From NCBI GenBank assembly GCA_910588955.1, contig CAJURQ010000015.1, forward strand, positions 1-64,000: a DNA stretch of 64,000 nt, in the 5' to 3' direction. Below, piece by piece: positions 7,824-15,894 of this stretch. Made by a program: the position numbers and the translations under genes. Each line of letters starts with the position of its first letter. Position 1 is the stretch's first letter. The notes under the pieces are model-generated. The model saw only the letters and a list, made by a program, of their open reading frames with translations, was not told the origin of the DNA and searched no databases. This stretch comes from an uncultured Lachnospiraceae bacterium. GTDB lineage: Bacteria > Bacillota > Clostridia > Lachnospirales > Lachnospiraceae.

Positions 7824-8105
7824 CTAAGCCTCCTCCGCCAAAAACTCACGAAGCACTCTCTCCGCCTCCACCGGATCAACCATTTCCTTGTTTACTTTGA
7901 CAATTTTTGCGCAAAGATCACTTCTCAGCTCTTCTATCTGCTCTTTTGTGCCCGCACGAAGCATGCGCTCTACAAGTTCCTGTGCCCGCGCAGACCTCAC
8001 CTCGGGCATCCCCATCCCCTTCACACGCATCCGCACTGCCCACGATACATCAAGCAGCTCTTCCAACTCCATCGAGTTCATCAATTCTTCCATCCTGCTA
8101 TTCAC
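7824..8105 (-). CDS. Small charged protein of unknown function
   Basis: This 93-aa, helix-rich protein has many Glu/Arg/Met residues and no recognisable domain. It is wedged between an unknown 175-aa protein, whose end it overlaps by 8 nt, and the Nudix gene, which begins at the next base after its stop. The start is uncertain: GTG at 8105 or internal ATG codons at 8093, 8081 or 8072. Predicted coiled-coil-like helices suggest a partner or adaptor, which is inference only. Confidence 0.6.
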   Translation of the reverse strand: MNSRMEELMNSMELEELLDVSWAVRMRVKGMGMPEVRSARAQELVERMLRAGTKEQIEELRSDLCAKIVKVNKEMVDPVEAERVLREFLAEEA

Positions 8106-8625
8106 CCGCTTTCTTATCCGCCGGAGCGACTATTCCGCTCAAAATATCCCTAACGAAAATCGTTTCAAACTCATTCTCCTCCAAATTTTCAATGACATAC
8201 TCTACGGAATTATCACTTGCCTTGTCAGCTTCCGGCACCTCCTTGCATTTACTTTTGACTTTCCTTCCATCAATGATATACAGTACAGGAAGGAACAATT
8301 CATAGTCAGCCGTTGAAACCATATCTTTGATTGCATTATACTCCCCTTTATCGATAATTCCAACATTAAATTTCTTTTCTGCGCCTGTCAAAATACCCGT
8401 GATATTATTGCCGATTACCCTTGCATGACGATCTCCCGTCACAATCTGCTCCAAATATCCTCTGCATATTTTACAGGGATTTAAAGTCGGCGGCTGCCCT
8501 AAATCATTAAACTTAGTAGTACACCAGACATAATGTACATTTCCATAATATCTTCTGGATATGATATAAGCCAGATAGGTGCCCACCGAATACAAAATTG
8601 GATTTTTTTCTGTATTCAGTTCCAT
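8098..8625 (-). CDS. Unknown 175-aa protein at head of Nudix cluster
   Basis: This soluble protein has a well-formed ribosome site (GGAGG, 9 nt) and normal codon use. The N-terminal half is rich in aromatic residues (YLAYIISRRYYGNVHYVW) and contains NPCKICRGYLEQIV, a CxxC pair. The centre has VIGNNITGILTGAEKKF, and the C terminus is acidic. I cannot assign a family. It is the first gene of a three-gene overlapping set ending in a Nudix hydrolase. A nucleotide-signalling or defence role would fit that layout but is not shown by the sequence. Confidence 0.7.
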   Translation of the reverse strand: MELNTEKNPILYSVGTYLAYIISRRYYGNVHYVWCTTKFNDLGQPPTLNPCKICRGYLEQIVTGDRHARVIGNNITGILTGAEKKFNVGIIDKGEYNAIKDMVSTADYELFLPVLYIIDGRKVKSKCKEVPEADKASDNSVEYVIENLEENEFETIFVRDILSGIVAPADKKAGE

Positions 8626-8664
8626 TTTAGATTTCCTCCGTCCTAAATTCTGTATCTGTACTTC

Positions 8665-10101
8665 TCACCGATAACAATAGTTCAATTTCCCAAACCGTAT
8701 CTCATCCCCCGGCTCGATCTCCACCGTCTCCTGCGGCTGCATCCGCAGCCCGTTCCTGTAAGTGCCGTTCGTGGAATTCATATCCGTCAGCTGTATCACG
8801 TCCCCCACCTTCTCGAATCTGGCATGAATCCGGCTGACGGAATCATCCGCCAGAACACAGTCCACACAACCCGCCATTTTGCCCACTGTAAATGGAAATT
8901 TGTTGAGTTCAATATGGTTTTTATTTTTCTTATCAAGCGCGTACAATTTCTGTTCCGCTATTTTTGCACTGTCGAAAAAGACCGTGTTTCCGCAGACCTC
9001 TTCTTCCGGCACATCCTTTCTTTTTCTCGCAGGCGCTGGCAGCCCCGGCTCCCGCTCACGGCTCAGCACATGTTCCAGAGAAACCTGCTCCTGCCCCGGC
9101 AGGTAGAAATCATTCATCCCATCCAAAAACGTTTTATCAGTCTCTCCCTCTGCCGCCGCCTTTTTCTTCCCCCTCTTCGCAGCGCCCTTCAAAATACCCG
9201 TAAGCCCCGCAATCAAACAGACGCCCAACAGCGCGCCGCATCCGAGAAGCGTCAAAATCTCTTTATCCGACAGCTCGTAGGAACCGTAAATATAAGCAAT
9301 CCCCGCAATTCCCAGCGCGGAAAACAGCGCGACAAACGCGGAAAAGGGGCTCTTCTTTTTCACTGGTTCAGGCGGCTCAGGTTTATCTTCTTTCTCCTCC
9401 CACGACGCAGACGCATTCTCCCGGAAATCACGCACGTCCGCCTGTGTGTATGTCTGTCCCGCCTTTTCGTTTTCAGAAGAATCGTTTCCGGGCAGCAAAA
9501 ATATATCTCCCCGTCGTCCGCCGGGTTCTTGCGTACCCTTATCAGGCTTTTCTTTCTGCTCCTCCACATCCCCCATAATCTGCAGCGCGTCCCACAGCGA
9601 AAAACCGTTGTCCTCCGCTCTCTCATAAATCTGATAGATACAGTCCGCCAGCCGTTCGTCCCCGTTATCCATATGCTCCAGCAGATAGTCCATAAGCGCC
9701 TCATAAGGTCTGTCCTCCTCGTAATCCGGATAATAGAGCCCGATATATTTTTTGCGCGACAAATCATAAAAGATACACGCCGGCAAAAAGACAAGCCGCG
9801 TCTCATCCATAAAATAATCGCCCACCCTGCAATACATTTGATAAAGCTGCTCAAACAGCTCATGAATCTGACCATAGGACATTTGCCTGTCCCGGTACAA
9901 GCTTTCCATGGTTGTTCTGGAACTGATATCATAATAAAAATAGGTCATACCGTTCACATGCCGCATGGAGCACCGCAGAATCTCTTCTATTTTATTGGAA
10001 GCGAGCTGTCTGCACTGGTAACTTTTCTCCGGCTGCCTGCTCTTGCACGGCAATATCATGTAACTGTGTTTGTAATCCCTGAAAAATTTTGCCTCAAGCA
10101 T
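8665..10101 (-). CDS. FHA-domain protein with DUF6382-like N terminus
   Basis: This 478-aa membrane-anchored protein begins with a region of about 170 residues of the kind annotated DUF6382 (GMTYFYYDISSRTTMESLYRD), rich in Tyr and Asp. A charged linker follows, then two adjacent transmembrane helices around residues 255-305 (SALGIAGIAYIYG and LLGCGALLGVCLIAGL), another linker and a C-terminal FHA domain with VSRIHARFEK and DMNSTNGTYRNG. FHA domains bind phosphothreonine, implying control by a Ser/Thr kinase. It lies 83 nt after the last Tad gene in the same direction, so it may regulate pilus assembly. A GGAGG site supports the start. Confidence 0.88.
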   Translation of the reverse strand: MLEAKFFRDYKHSYMILPCKSRQPEKSYQCRQLASNKIEEILRCSMRHVNGMTYFYYDISSRTTMESLYRDRQMSYGQIHELFEQLYQMYCRVGDYFMDETRLVFLPACIFYDLSRKKYIGLYYPDYEEDRPYEALMDYLLEHMDNGDERLADCIYQIYERAEDNGFSLWDALQIMGDVEEQKEKPDKGTQEPGGRRGDIFLLPGNDSSENEKAGQTYTQADVRDFRENASASWEEKEDKPEPPEPVKKKSPFSAFVALFSALGIAGIAYIYGSYELSDKEILTLLGCGALLGVCLIAGLTGILKGAAKRGKKKAAAEGETDKTFLDGMNDFYLPGQEQVSLEHVLSREREPGLPAPARKRKDVPEEEVCGNTVFFDSAKIAEQKLYALDKKNKNHIELNKFPFTVGKMAGCVDCVLADDSVSRIHARFEKVGDVIQLTDMNSTNGTYRNGLRMQPQETVEIEPGDEIRFGKLNYCYR

Positions 10102-10184
10102 CTGTATCTCCTCCGATTTTATCTCTGTAACATTTCCGCACCCCTACCCTGTCAACTGGCACAGAAAATTTCTTCCACTGCCGT

Positions 10185-10631
10185 TCAGTCCGAAAACATA
10201 TTTCCCGCCCACCTGCATCTGCGTATCATCTTTGTTGGATTGATGATCTGCGCTTTGGCACGCGTGCGGATGCGCCAGCCGACTTTGCCGTGCATGGTAA
10301 ACAGCTGCCGGATCGGCACCTTCACCTGACACTCCCCGGTCACACTCGCCGTATTCCCGTTTTTATCCACCGTTCCCTGCACCTTTCCCACACCGAAATA
10401 CTTCTTTCCGAACTGTTTCTGCATGTTTGCGCTTATGTAAGGCGCCACCTGTCCCTCATCCTTCTGTATGCTCCCCCGGAAACAGATTGTGTAGGCATCC
10501 TGAAAAAGTACGCATTTGTCATAGGAATAAAAGGATAAGTAGATCAGAAGAACGAAAAGAAATAGTGTCCATGTGATAAGGAAAGAAGCCTCCAGCGTCA
10601 TATATCCCTTCGCCGTCCTTTTCAAAAACAT
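10185..10631 (-). CDS. TadE-like minor pseudopilin
   Basis: This 148-aa protein has a type IV-pilin-like N terminus: a short basic segment followed by GYMTLEASFLITWTLFLFVLLIYLSFYSY, a TadE signature with Glu after the processing site. The rest is extracytoplasmic. The start ATG at 10631 overlaps the end of the upstream peptidase gene by 10 nt and has a GGTGGT-rich ribosome site. The frame is open further upstream only as a shadow of that gene. It is the last Tad-type gene of the operon and probably helps initiate or prime the pilus. Confidence 0.83.
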   Translation of the reverse strand: MFLKRTAKGYMTLEASFLITWTLFLFVLLIYLSFYSYDKCVLFQDAYTICFRGSIQKDEGQVAPYISANMQKQFGKKYFGVGKVQGTVDKNGNTASVTGECQVKVPIRQLFTMHGKVGWRIRTRAKAQIINPTKMIRRCRWAGNMFSD

Positions 10632-11044
10632 ACCACCACCCCCATTCCCAGAAGCAGAAACGGCAGGAACGGGACTTCCCGGTCGCGCTTTATCTTCCCG
10701 ACCGCCATCAGCACGACCGCCACCGCCGATTCCGCCATAAGTCCCACAAGCAAGATCAGGAAACAGCGGTAAACGCCCACAAACAGACCGATCATCAAAA
10801 GCGTCCAGCCGTCGCCGTACCCCACCTTCTCCCGTGTCAGAAAACTGAGCAGGAAAAATCCCGCACCGGGTATCAGGGAAAGCATTGCCTCCACAATGCC
10901 TGTCTCTCCCATCGCCCCGCAAACCCGAAAACAAACCGCCGTCAGCATTCCAATCCACACGACCGCCAGTGGAACCTGTCTGCTGAACCCGTCAAACACG
11001 GCGCAGACCGCCAAAAACAAAAATAGTACAATTTCTATCCACAT
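10622..11044 (-). CDS. Second A24-type prepilin peptidase
   Basis: This 140-aa polytopic membrane protein has the size of TadV/CpaA leader peptidases. The two catalytic aspartates of family A24 are visible: one after the first helix (CAVFDGFSRQVP, usual D..xxxxIP) and one in VGYGDGWTLL (usual GxGDxKL). It would cleave and perhaps methylate prepilins on the cytoplasmic face. It overlaps the tadE genes on both sides by 10 nt. A separate, more canonical peptidase begins the operon (18116-18664), so this locus has two, perhaps one each for Flp and for the TadE pseudopilins. Confidence 0.85.
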   Translation of the reverse strand: MWIEIVLFLFLAVCAVFDGFSRQVPLAVVWIGMLTAVCFRVCGAMGETGIVEAMLSLIPGAGFFLLSFLTREKVGYGDGWTLLMIGLFVGVYRCFLILLVGLMAESAVAVVLMAVGKIKRDREVPFLPFLLLGMGVVVCF

Positions 11045-11964
11045 TTAGAGCACCTCCCTCTCGCGCCCACCTCCGACAGTGTCACGGTATAAATTGTCCT
11101 TTTCAGTCCCGGGCAGTCCAGCCGCTTATGATAACTGCTGCCATAGTCTGTGATAAACACCTGTCCGCCGCCTCCGCCCGCGCCGCAGGAACCACAGGGC
11201 GCATATTTCTCGCCCGATGCGTTGCGTCTGTCGGACACGGACTGCGCGGACACCGTCTCTATCTTCGGATTTAAATACGTGCAGTTCCTGTCCAGATGAT
11301 AAACCGTTCCCGTTTTCGTGATATAAACCATAGGGTCTTCCTGCGTGCCGCTGCTCGCCGATCCGGCTGCGTCATACCCCGTCCACGCCTTGCCGTAATA
11401 CCGCTGCGACATGGAGAATCCGTCAAATCCCATCAGTCCCGCAAAGGGTTTTACCCGATAAGATACTCTCAAATCAATGATATCCTCCGCTCCCATCACC
11501 GAGGAGCCAGCGAAGGACAGCCCGCCCGCGCCGCCCTTCACGCAGGAACTTTCCAGATAGGATCTTCCCACGTATTCCACAATCTGCCCCCTTGCATACC
11601 CTTCCGTGACCACCACACCGGAAAGCCCGTCCGGCAGCATATTTCCCACTGTATTTTCGTAGGCATATCCCGCGAAAGCCAGTTTGTTTCCCACCTGATG
11701 CAATGCCGCGTTAATCCGGCTCTGGGTCCCGATCATATTCACCGCGAAGAGAATATTGAGCACCGCGAAGAGGAAAAACGGCAGGGCAAAAGCCGCCTCT
11801 AATGTCATGGACGCTTTTTCGCGGGAGAGGATAAAAGATGCCCCTTTTACCAGTGGGAGTCCAATACTTTGAATGTGACTACCTTGATGTGCCTCAAGAT
11901 ATGCCCGGAGAGAATGTGCTGTCGATTTAGTTTTATTTTTCCTACATAGCCGTAAAAAGGGCAT
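11035..11964 (-). CDS. TadE-like pseudopilin with inserted N terminus and Cys repeats
   Basis: This 309-aa protein has a TadE hydrophobic segment ASMTLEAAFALPFFLFAV that begins only at about residue 51, instead of near residue 5-15 as is usual. The extra N terminus is encoded by a long inverted repeat (11823-11979, separate entry) that has been inserted in frame behind the ribosome site. The extracytoplasmic part ends in two related Cys/His units, VYHLDRNCTYLN...YAPCGSCG and SYHKRLDCPGLK...GRCSKCG, which look metal-binding. The ATG has GGGAGG upstream. It lies in the Tad operon between the DUF5702 gene and a prepilin peptidase, and probably helps prime pilus assembly. Confidence 0.82.
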   Translation of the reverse strand: MPFLRLCRKNKTKSTAHSLRAYLEAHQGSHIQSIGLPLVKGASFILSREKASMTLEAAFALPFFLFAVLNILFAVNMIGTQSRINAALHQVGNKLAFAGYAYENTVGNMLPDGLSGVVVTEGYARGQIVEYVGRSYLESSCVKGGAGGLSFAGSSVMGAEDIIDLRVSYRVKPFAGLMGFDGFSMSQRYYGKAWTGYDAAGSASSGTQEDPMVYITKTGTVYHLDRNCTYLNPKIETVSAQSVSDRRNASGEKYAPCGSCGAGGGGGQVFITDYGSSYHKRLDCPGLKRTIYTVTLSEVGARGRCSKCG

Positions 11965-11979
11965 CTTTTATCACCTCCC
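11823..11979. repeat. Long inverted repeat inserted at the 5' end of tadE
   Basis: The segments 11830-11850 and 11952-11972 are inverted copies of each other, 21 bp with one mismatch. With flanking GCGGGAG / CTCCCGC the arms extend to nearly 30 bp with three mismatches. They bracket 101 bp that has a small CTTGA/TCAAG stem near its middle. One arm carries the ribosome site and start codon of the tadE-like gene, and the other lies in its coding region, so the whole unit is translated. Confidence 0.8.
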
Positions 11980-11982
11980 GCG

Positions 11983-13419
11983 TCAATAGAATCCATATCT
12001 TCTCGTCATTTCGTAGGAATAGCCGAAACGGCTCGCCACTTCCAGATGCGCCTGATACGCGTCAAAACAGCCGTCCAGACGAAACCTCGCATTGCCGGGC
12101 GTCTGTCGAATATCCATTTCCATGATATCCATAGCGCGCCCCGTCCGCGTCCCGGCATCCTGCAAAAAGACCATGATCTGCAAATATTCTTTATAATTTA
12201 AACCGTTCCCCCCGGAATCTTCTGTGAGACTTCCCCTCACATTCTTTAGGCAGCCAATCCCCGTTTTCCAGTCGGCAGCTGTCTTAAAAATGGGCACCCT
12301 GCCGCCGCCAAGCAAGATTTTCACATCCTGCAGACTCTCCACGTAAGCCCACGCAAAGAGAATCGTGTACTTGACCGGCTCCGCCAGCGCGGGCATAAGC
12401 ATCACTGCCGTAAGCGCCGTCGCCAAAGCCTGCGCCTCCGCCATCTTTGCACCGTCCGAGAGAAGGTACATCATATTTGCCGCCTCCCGCCAAAGCAGGA
12501 GTTTCTTCGCCACCTGCTCCAGATTCTGCCAGTCCGTGTCTTTTCCCGCCAGAATATATTCCATCTGGTATTTCAAGAGCGACTTGTCCATCTCCGCCCC
12601 GTAATACCCGCATTTTTCAAAGAGGTATGTCTGGAAAACCAGCTCATTCGGCTCGCCGCCCGCCTCTGCCGCCTCCGCGCACAGACCTGTACCCGCCATC
12701 CTGCCGGGGCGATGGGAAATATAATCTCCCAAATTCACCTTGACCGCAGATACTGCGGACGGGTTTTCCAGCACAAGGTTTAGCACCCCGCCGCTTCTCA
12801 AGGCATTGACGGAATCTGCCGGATTGTTGAGCGGCACTTCCTCCGTCTCCCCGTCCTCCGTCTCTTTTTTGGGCAGACCGATCGCGTCAATCTCCGACTC
12901 GTACTGCCGCCGCCATCCGTCCATGTCCTTTGTGTCGATTCCGAATCCCTGCAGCAAACCGACATTGCCAGTGAGTTTATCCAAAACCGCCCCCAGCGGA
13001 TAATCATTCATATAGTCGGTAATCTGCCGTTTCAACACCGCGCCGCCATCATCCGACGCAACGGAATACTCCGGAATCTCCACCATACCTATGTCCATTG
13101 CCAAAAAATCCCTGCCGCCAAACAGGCTCTTTCTATCTCCCGGACGGCAGTTTTTCTGCATATAATTGCGAAGATGCGCCTCCGTGTTGGCAATTTCCGG
13201 ATGAGAACCGCCGTAAGACGTATCTACGAACAAAAGATCATACTGCTTCAAGAGCTCCCTGTGGTATTCAGCCAAAACGGAATTCATACCGATATCCGTC
13301 ACGCACTCAAATTTCATGCGGATGGCGCTGATCCGTGCCCCTTCTATTACCGTGAATACAAGGGACAGGATCAGCGTGAGGGATAGCGATAAAAATACCG
13401 TTATGTATCCCCGCCTCAT
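11983..13419 (-). CDS. DUF5702 protein of the Tad pilus locus
   Basis: This 478-aa protein has an N-terminal membrane segment (GYITVFLSLSLTLILSLVFTVIEGARI) resembling TadG/TadE-type anchors, followed by a large, mostly helical extracytoplasmic domain. The N terminus and ARISAIRMKFECVTDIGMNSVLAEYHRELL match the DUF5702 proteins found in clostridial Tad loci. It is likely a membrane-anchored pilus assembly or anchoring component comparable in position to TadG. The ATG overlaps the stop of the flp gene (ATGA), indicating translational coupling. The exact role is unknown. Confidence 0.83.
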   Translation of the reverse strand: MRRGYITVFLSLSLTLILSLVFTVIEGARISAIRMKFECVTDIGMNSVLAEYHRELLKQYDLLFVDTSYGGSHPEIANTEAHLRNYMQKNCRPGDRKSLFGGRDFLAMDIGMVEIPEYSVASDDGGAVLKRQITDYMNDYPLGAVLDKLTGNVGLLQGFGIDTKDMDGWRRQYESEIDAIGLPKKETEDGETEEVPLNNPADSVNALRSGGVLNLVLENPSAVSAVKVNLGDYISHRPGRMAGTGLCAEAAEAGGEPNELVFQTYLFEKCGYYGAEMDKSLLKYQMEYILAGKDTDWQNLEQVAKKLLLWREAANMMYLLSDGAKMAEAQALATALTAVMLMPALAEPVKYTILFAWAYVESLQDVKILLGGGRVPIFKTAADWKTGIGCLKNVRGSLTEDSGGNGLNYKEYLQIMVFLQDAGTRTGRAMDIMEMDIRQTPGNARFRLDGCFDAYQAHLEVASRFGYSYEMTRRYGFY

Positions 13420-13616
13420 TCCATTACCGTGTTGCTGTCTTTGGTGATCTTCTCGAAGACTTTCTCCACCAGCTCACGAAGCTGTGTCTTGAAGATAATG
13501 ACCAGACCGATCAGCACCACAATAATCAGAATGATTTCCACCGTGCCCATACCTTCCTCTTCCCGCAGGAAGTCTCCGAATCCTTTGAGTCGTCTGTTCT
13601 CTTTTTTCTTTAACAT
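13416..13616 (-). CDS. flp: Flp-type pilin (major Tad pilus subunit)
   Basis: This 66-aa prepilin has the Flp1 layout: a charged leader of about 21 residues ending in EEEG, then MGTVEIILIIVVLIGLVIIF with Glu at position +5 after the cleavage-site glycine, and a short amphipathic C terminus. After cleavage by an A24 peptidase it would form the pilus shaft. AAGGAGG precedes the ATG at a good distance, as expected for an abundant protein. It sits between tadC and the DUF5702 gene. Confidence 0.9.
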   Translation of the reverse strand: MLKKKENRRLKGFGDFLREEEGMGTVEIILIIVVLIGLVIIFKTQLRELVEKVFEKITKDSNTVME

Positions 13617-13662
13617 GTCTGTTTCCTCCTTTTGAATGTAGTTTATACAACAGTTATAACAG

Positions 13663-15120
13663 TCAGTTTAGCGTGAATGAAAAATACGCCGGTATCATAA
13701 TAATTACCATGACCACGCAGAGCATCATCATCATTGGCAAAAGCAGTTTTGTACCCGCCTCCTCTCCCAGCTTTTTTGCCAGATTTTTCCGCTCCGCAAA
13801 GGCATTGTCCGCCTCCTGCCGCAGTACCCGCAAAAGATCGTTGCTTCCCTTTCTGATATTCTGCGAAAGCAGTGCGGACAGCTTCATGTAAGCCTGCACC
13901 TGACACCGTTTTCCGAAATGCGCGTAAGCCTCCGTCTCCGACCTGCCGCCCCGCAGCTCATAGCAGGTCATCAAAATTTCCTCGTACACATACTTTTTTC
14001 TCTCCTCCCTCTGTTTTTTGTAGTCCTCCCCCATCTTCAAAAAGGCGTTCCGAATTGTCATACCCGCGCCCATGTAGAGCGCCAGCTTGTTGACAATCTC
14101 GGGATAATCCAGAAGCAGCTCCCTCTTTCTCATCTCCAGCTTTTGGTCCAATTCCCTGCCCCTTCCCCAGTAAAGCACACCAGCCGCGAGGAATACCAGA
14201 ATCAGAAAATAACCGCTGCTGTCCTCTATGATCTCACTCCAGACGACAGGCTCTGTGCCGACCTGCTCCGGCAGCGTCATAACCTCTTCGGTTCTGCTGC
14301 TCTCCTCCCTCTCCCGCAGCAGTACCTCTATCCGCGCCCGCAGCGCCTCCTCCGGCGTATAAATCACAGGATTGATCTGCACGGGAATCTGCAGTTCCCG
14401 AAGCCAGTCCTCGTAGCGAAACGCCGCCGTCAGCGTAACGACTTCTCCGCCCGCAAGCTCCTCGTTGTGCACCGTCCCGTCCGTATTGACAAGAGAGTAC
14501 GCGCTGCTCTCCCAACCGATTCGGAAGGGGTATCCGTCCAGAGCCGAAACCAGATCCAGATTTGCCCGCACATTTTCCAGACCGGCGTTCCCGTTAAGGA
14601 TCGCCCCCGGAAGCAGCGCTGCCGCCTCCGCATAGCTTTTTTCCAGTTCTTCCTCCGTGAATCTGCGCTCCTCCAAAAGATAGTCGAAAATTTCCTGCTG
14701 CACGCCCGGAATCTCCGCCTTCAGACCTATCTCCACATCCCCCTCCCCGTAGGCGTTTCGGGCGAGATAACCACCTCCTGTCAGCCTCGCGGCGCTGTGC
14801 GCGCTAAACCATGCTGCGAGACAGAAAAGGTCTCCCACGAACACCACCGTGAGCAAAAGCGTATACAGCGTAAGATAGTGCTCCCGAATCTGCTTTTCCG
14901 CCGGAGTTCCCGGCTCCAGCGTTTTCAGCTTGTCCCCGAGCTGCCTTGCATAAAGCGCACGTTTCCAATCTCTCCTTCCCTTCTTTGCCTTCTTCTGCCG
15001 TTCCTGCTGTTTTCGGAAAATGCGCGCCGCCATTTTTTGAAACGGATTCCCGCTTTCTCCCAGAGACAGAAGAAGCAACGCCAGATAACCCGCTAAAATC
15101 GCAGAATAAACGTAAACCAT
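13663..15120 (-). CDS. tadC: TadC-like inner-membrane platform protein, enlarged
   Basis: This 485-aa protein has a C-terminal type II secretion F domain from about residue 340 (LDYPEIVNKLALYMGAGMTIRNAF...QEADNAFAERKNLAKKLGEEAGTKLLLPMMMMLCVVMVIIMIPAYF). It is longer than usual TadC proteins (about 300 aa). Between helices near residues 105 and 310 there is an extracytoplasmic-looking insert of about 190 residues, rich in Glu, Gly and Leu and containing FRYEDWLRELQIPVQINPVIYTP. It would form the membrane platform for the TadA ATPase with TadB. GGAG precedes the start, and flp follows after 46 nt. Confidence 0.87.
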   Translation of the reverse strand: MVYVYSAILAGYLALLLLSLGESGNPFQKMAARIFRKQQERQKKAKKGRRDWKRALYARQLGDKLKTLEPGTPAEKQIREHYLTLYTLLLTVVFVGDLFCLAAWFSAHSAARLTGGGYLARNAYGEGDVEIGLKAEIPGVQQEIFDYLLEERRFTEEELEKSYAEAAALLPGAILNGNAGLENVRANLDLVSALDGYPFRIGWESSAYSLVNTDGTVHNEELAGGEVVTLTAAFRYEDWLRELQIPVQINPVIYTPEEALRARIEVLLREREESSRTEEVMTLPEQVGTEPVVWSEIIEDSSGYFLILVFLAAGVLYWGRGRELDQKLEMRKRELLLDYPEIVNKLALYMGAGMTIRNAFLKMGEDYKKQREERKKYVYEEILMTCYELRGGRSETEAYAHFGKRCQVQAYMKLSALLSQNIRKGSNDLLRVLRQEADNAFAERKNLAKKLGEEAGTKLLLPMMMMLCVVMVIIMIPAYFSFTLN

Positions 15121-15135
15121 TCCTTACTCCTTTCC

Positions 15136-15894
15136 CTAAACTTCAATGTCCACAATCCGTTTGGAGAGCAGATAAGCCGCGCCGTAAAAGAGCAGGCACA
15201 CCGTCATCACCGCCACGCCCACGAGGTTGTGATAGAGCACGTCGAAAAATCCGCGCGAGGTAGTTCCGATATAAAAGATAATCAGAAACGGCACCATATT
15301 CATAATTTTCTGCTCCATCCTTTTTGCCGCGATCATAAGCTGAATCTCCTTGTCCGTCTCAATTTTCTGCTCTATCACTCCGGCGGTCTTTTCCAAAATT
15401 TCCGTGAGGTTGCCGCCGCTTCTCTTGGCGATCAGAAAGACGTCCGCAAACTGCATGATATCGGGCAGCCGGCTTCTGCTCCCCAGATCGTACAGCAGCT
15501 TTTCCAAAATCACATTGTTTTCCAGTCCCCGTATTATGTGCCGCACTTCCAGACAGATCGGGCTGTCCGCGCCGTAGAGCAGTTCCACATCGCGGTAGGA
15601 CTCCCGCAGGGCATTCTCTGTGGAATATCCGGCTTTGACGTTCGCCGAGAGCGCCAGCACCAGATCTTTAAACTGTAAACTCAGCTCCTGCCTCCGCTTT
15701 TTTGCCAGATCCTTTTTCTTCTCTTTGATAAAGAGGACAAAGACGGGAAAGAGCAAAATACATGCCGCCCATGACCGATAGAAAAAATATCCTATCATCG
15801 CCACCACAAGCGCGCCCTCAAGCAAAGCAAGCGCCCCCTCCTTCAGCGAAAAATGATATTCAGCATAATCCGGCAGTCTGCAGCTTTTCGACAT
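15136..15894 (-). CDS. tadB: TadB pilus platform protein
   Basis: This 252-aa polytopic membrane protein of the type II secretion F family has two N-terminal helices (ALLEGALVVAMIGYFF and SWAACILLFPVFVLF), a cytoplasmic domain with LSLQFKDLVLALSANVKAGYSTENALRESYRDV and SGGNLTEILEKTAGVIEQKI, and C-terminal helices. The F-domain motifs contact the TadA ATPase. It overlaps the end of tadA by 35 nt and precedes tadC by 15 nt. The start ATG has GGAGAA upstream. Confidence 0.9.
   Translation of the reverse strand: MSKSCRLPDYAEYHFSLKEGALALLEGALVVAMIGYFFYRSWAACILLFPVFVLFIKEKKKDLAKKRRQELSLQFKDLVLALSANVKAGYSTENALRESYRDVELLYGADSPICLEVRHIIRGLENNVILEKLLYDLGSRSRLPDIMQFADVFLIAKRSGGNLTEILEKTAGVIEQKIETDKEIQLMIAAKRMEQKIMNMVPFLIIFYIGTTSRGFFDVLYHNLVGVAVMTVCLLFYGAAYLLSKRIVDIEV

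Noticed and set aside
8824..10329. Long plus-strand open frame opposite the FHA gene
   Set aside because: It mirrors the FHA and TadE coding regions, has basic low-complexity composition and no ribosome site. Similar frames opposite tadC (13918-15096), the DUF6240 gene (23249-24616) and the TPR/AAA+ gene (36419-37855) were rejected for the same reason.
10632..10958. Upstream extension of the second tadE frame
   Set aside because: These 109 codons are a shadow of the overlapping prepilin peptidase gene: Gly/Arg-rich, without pilin features. The proper start is the ATG at 10631.
11823..11979. MITE with target-site duplication at tadE
   Set aside because: No direct repeats flank the inverted arms. 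A transposon origin is not supported, although the inverted structure itself is real.
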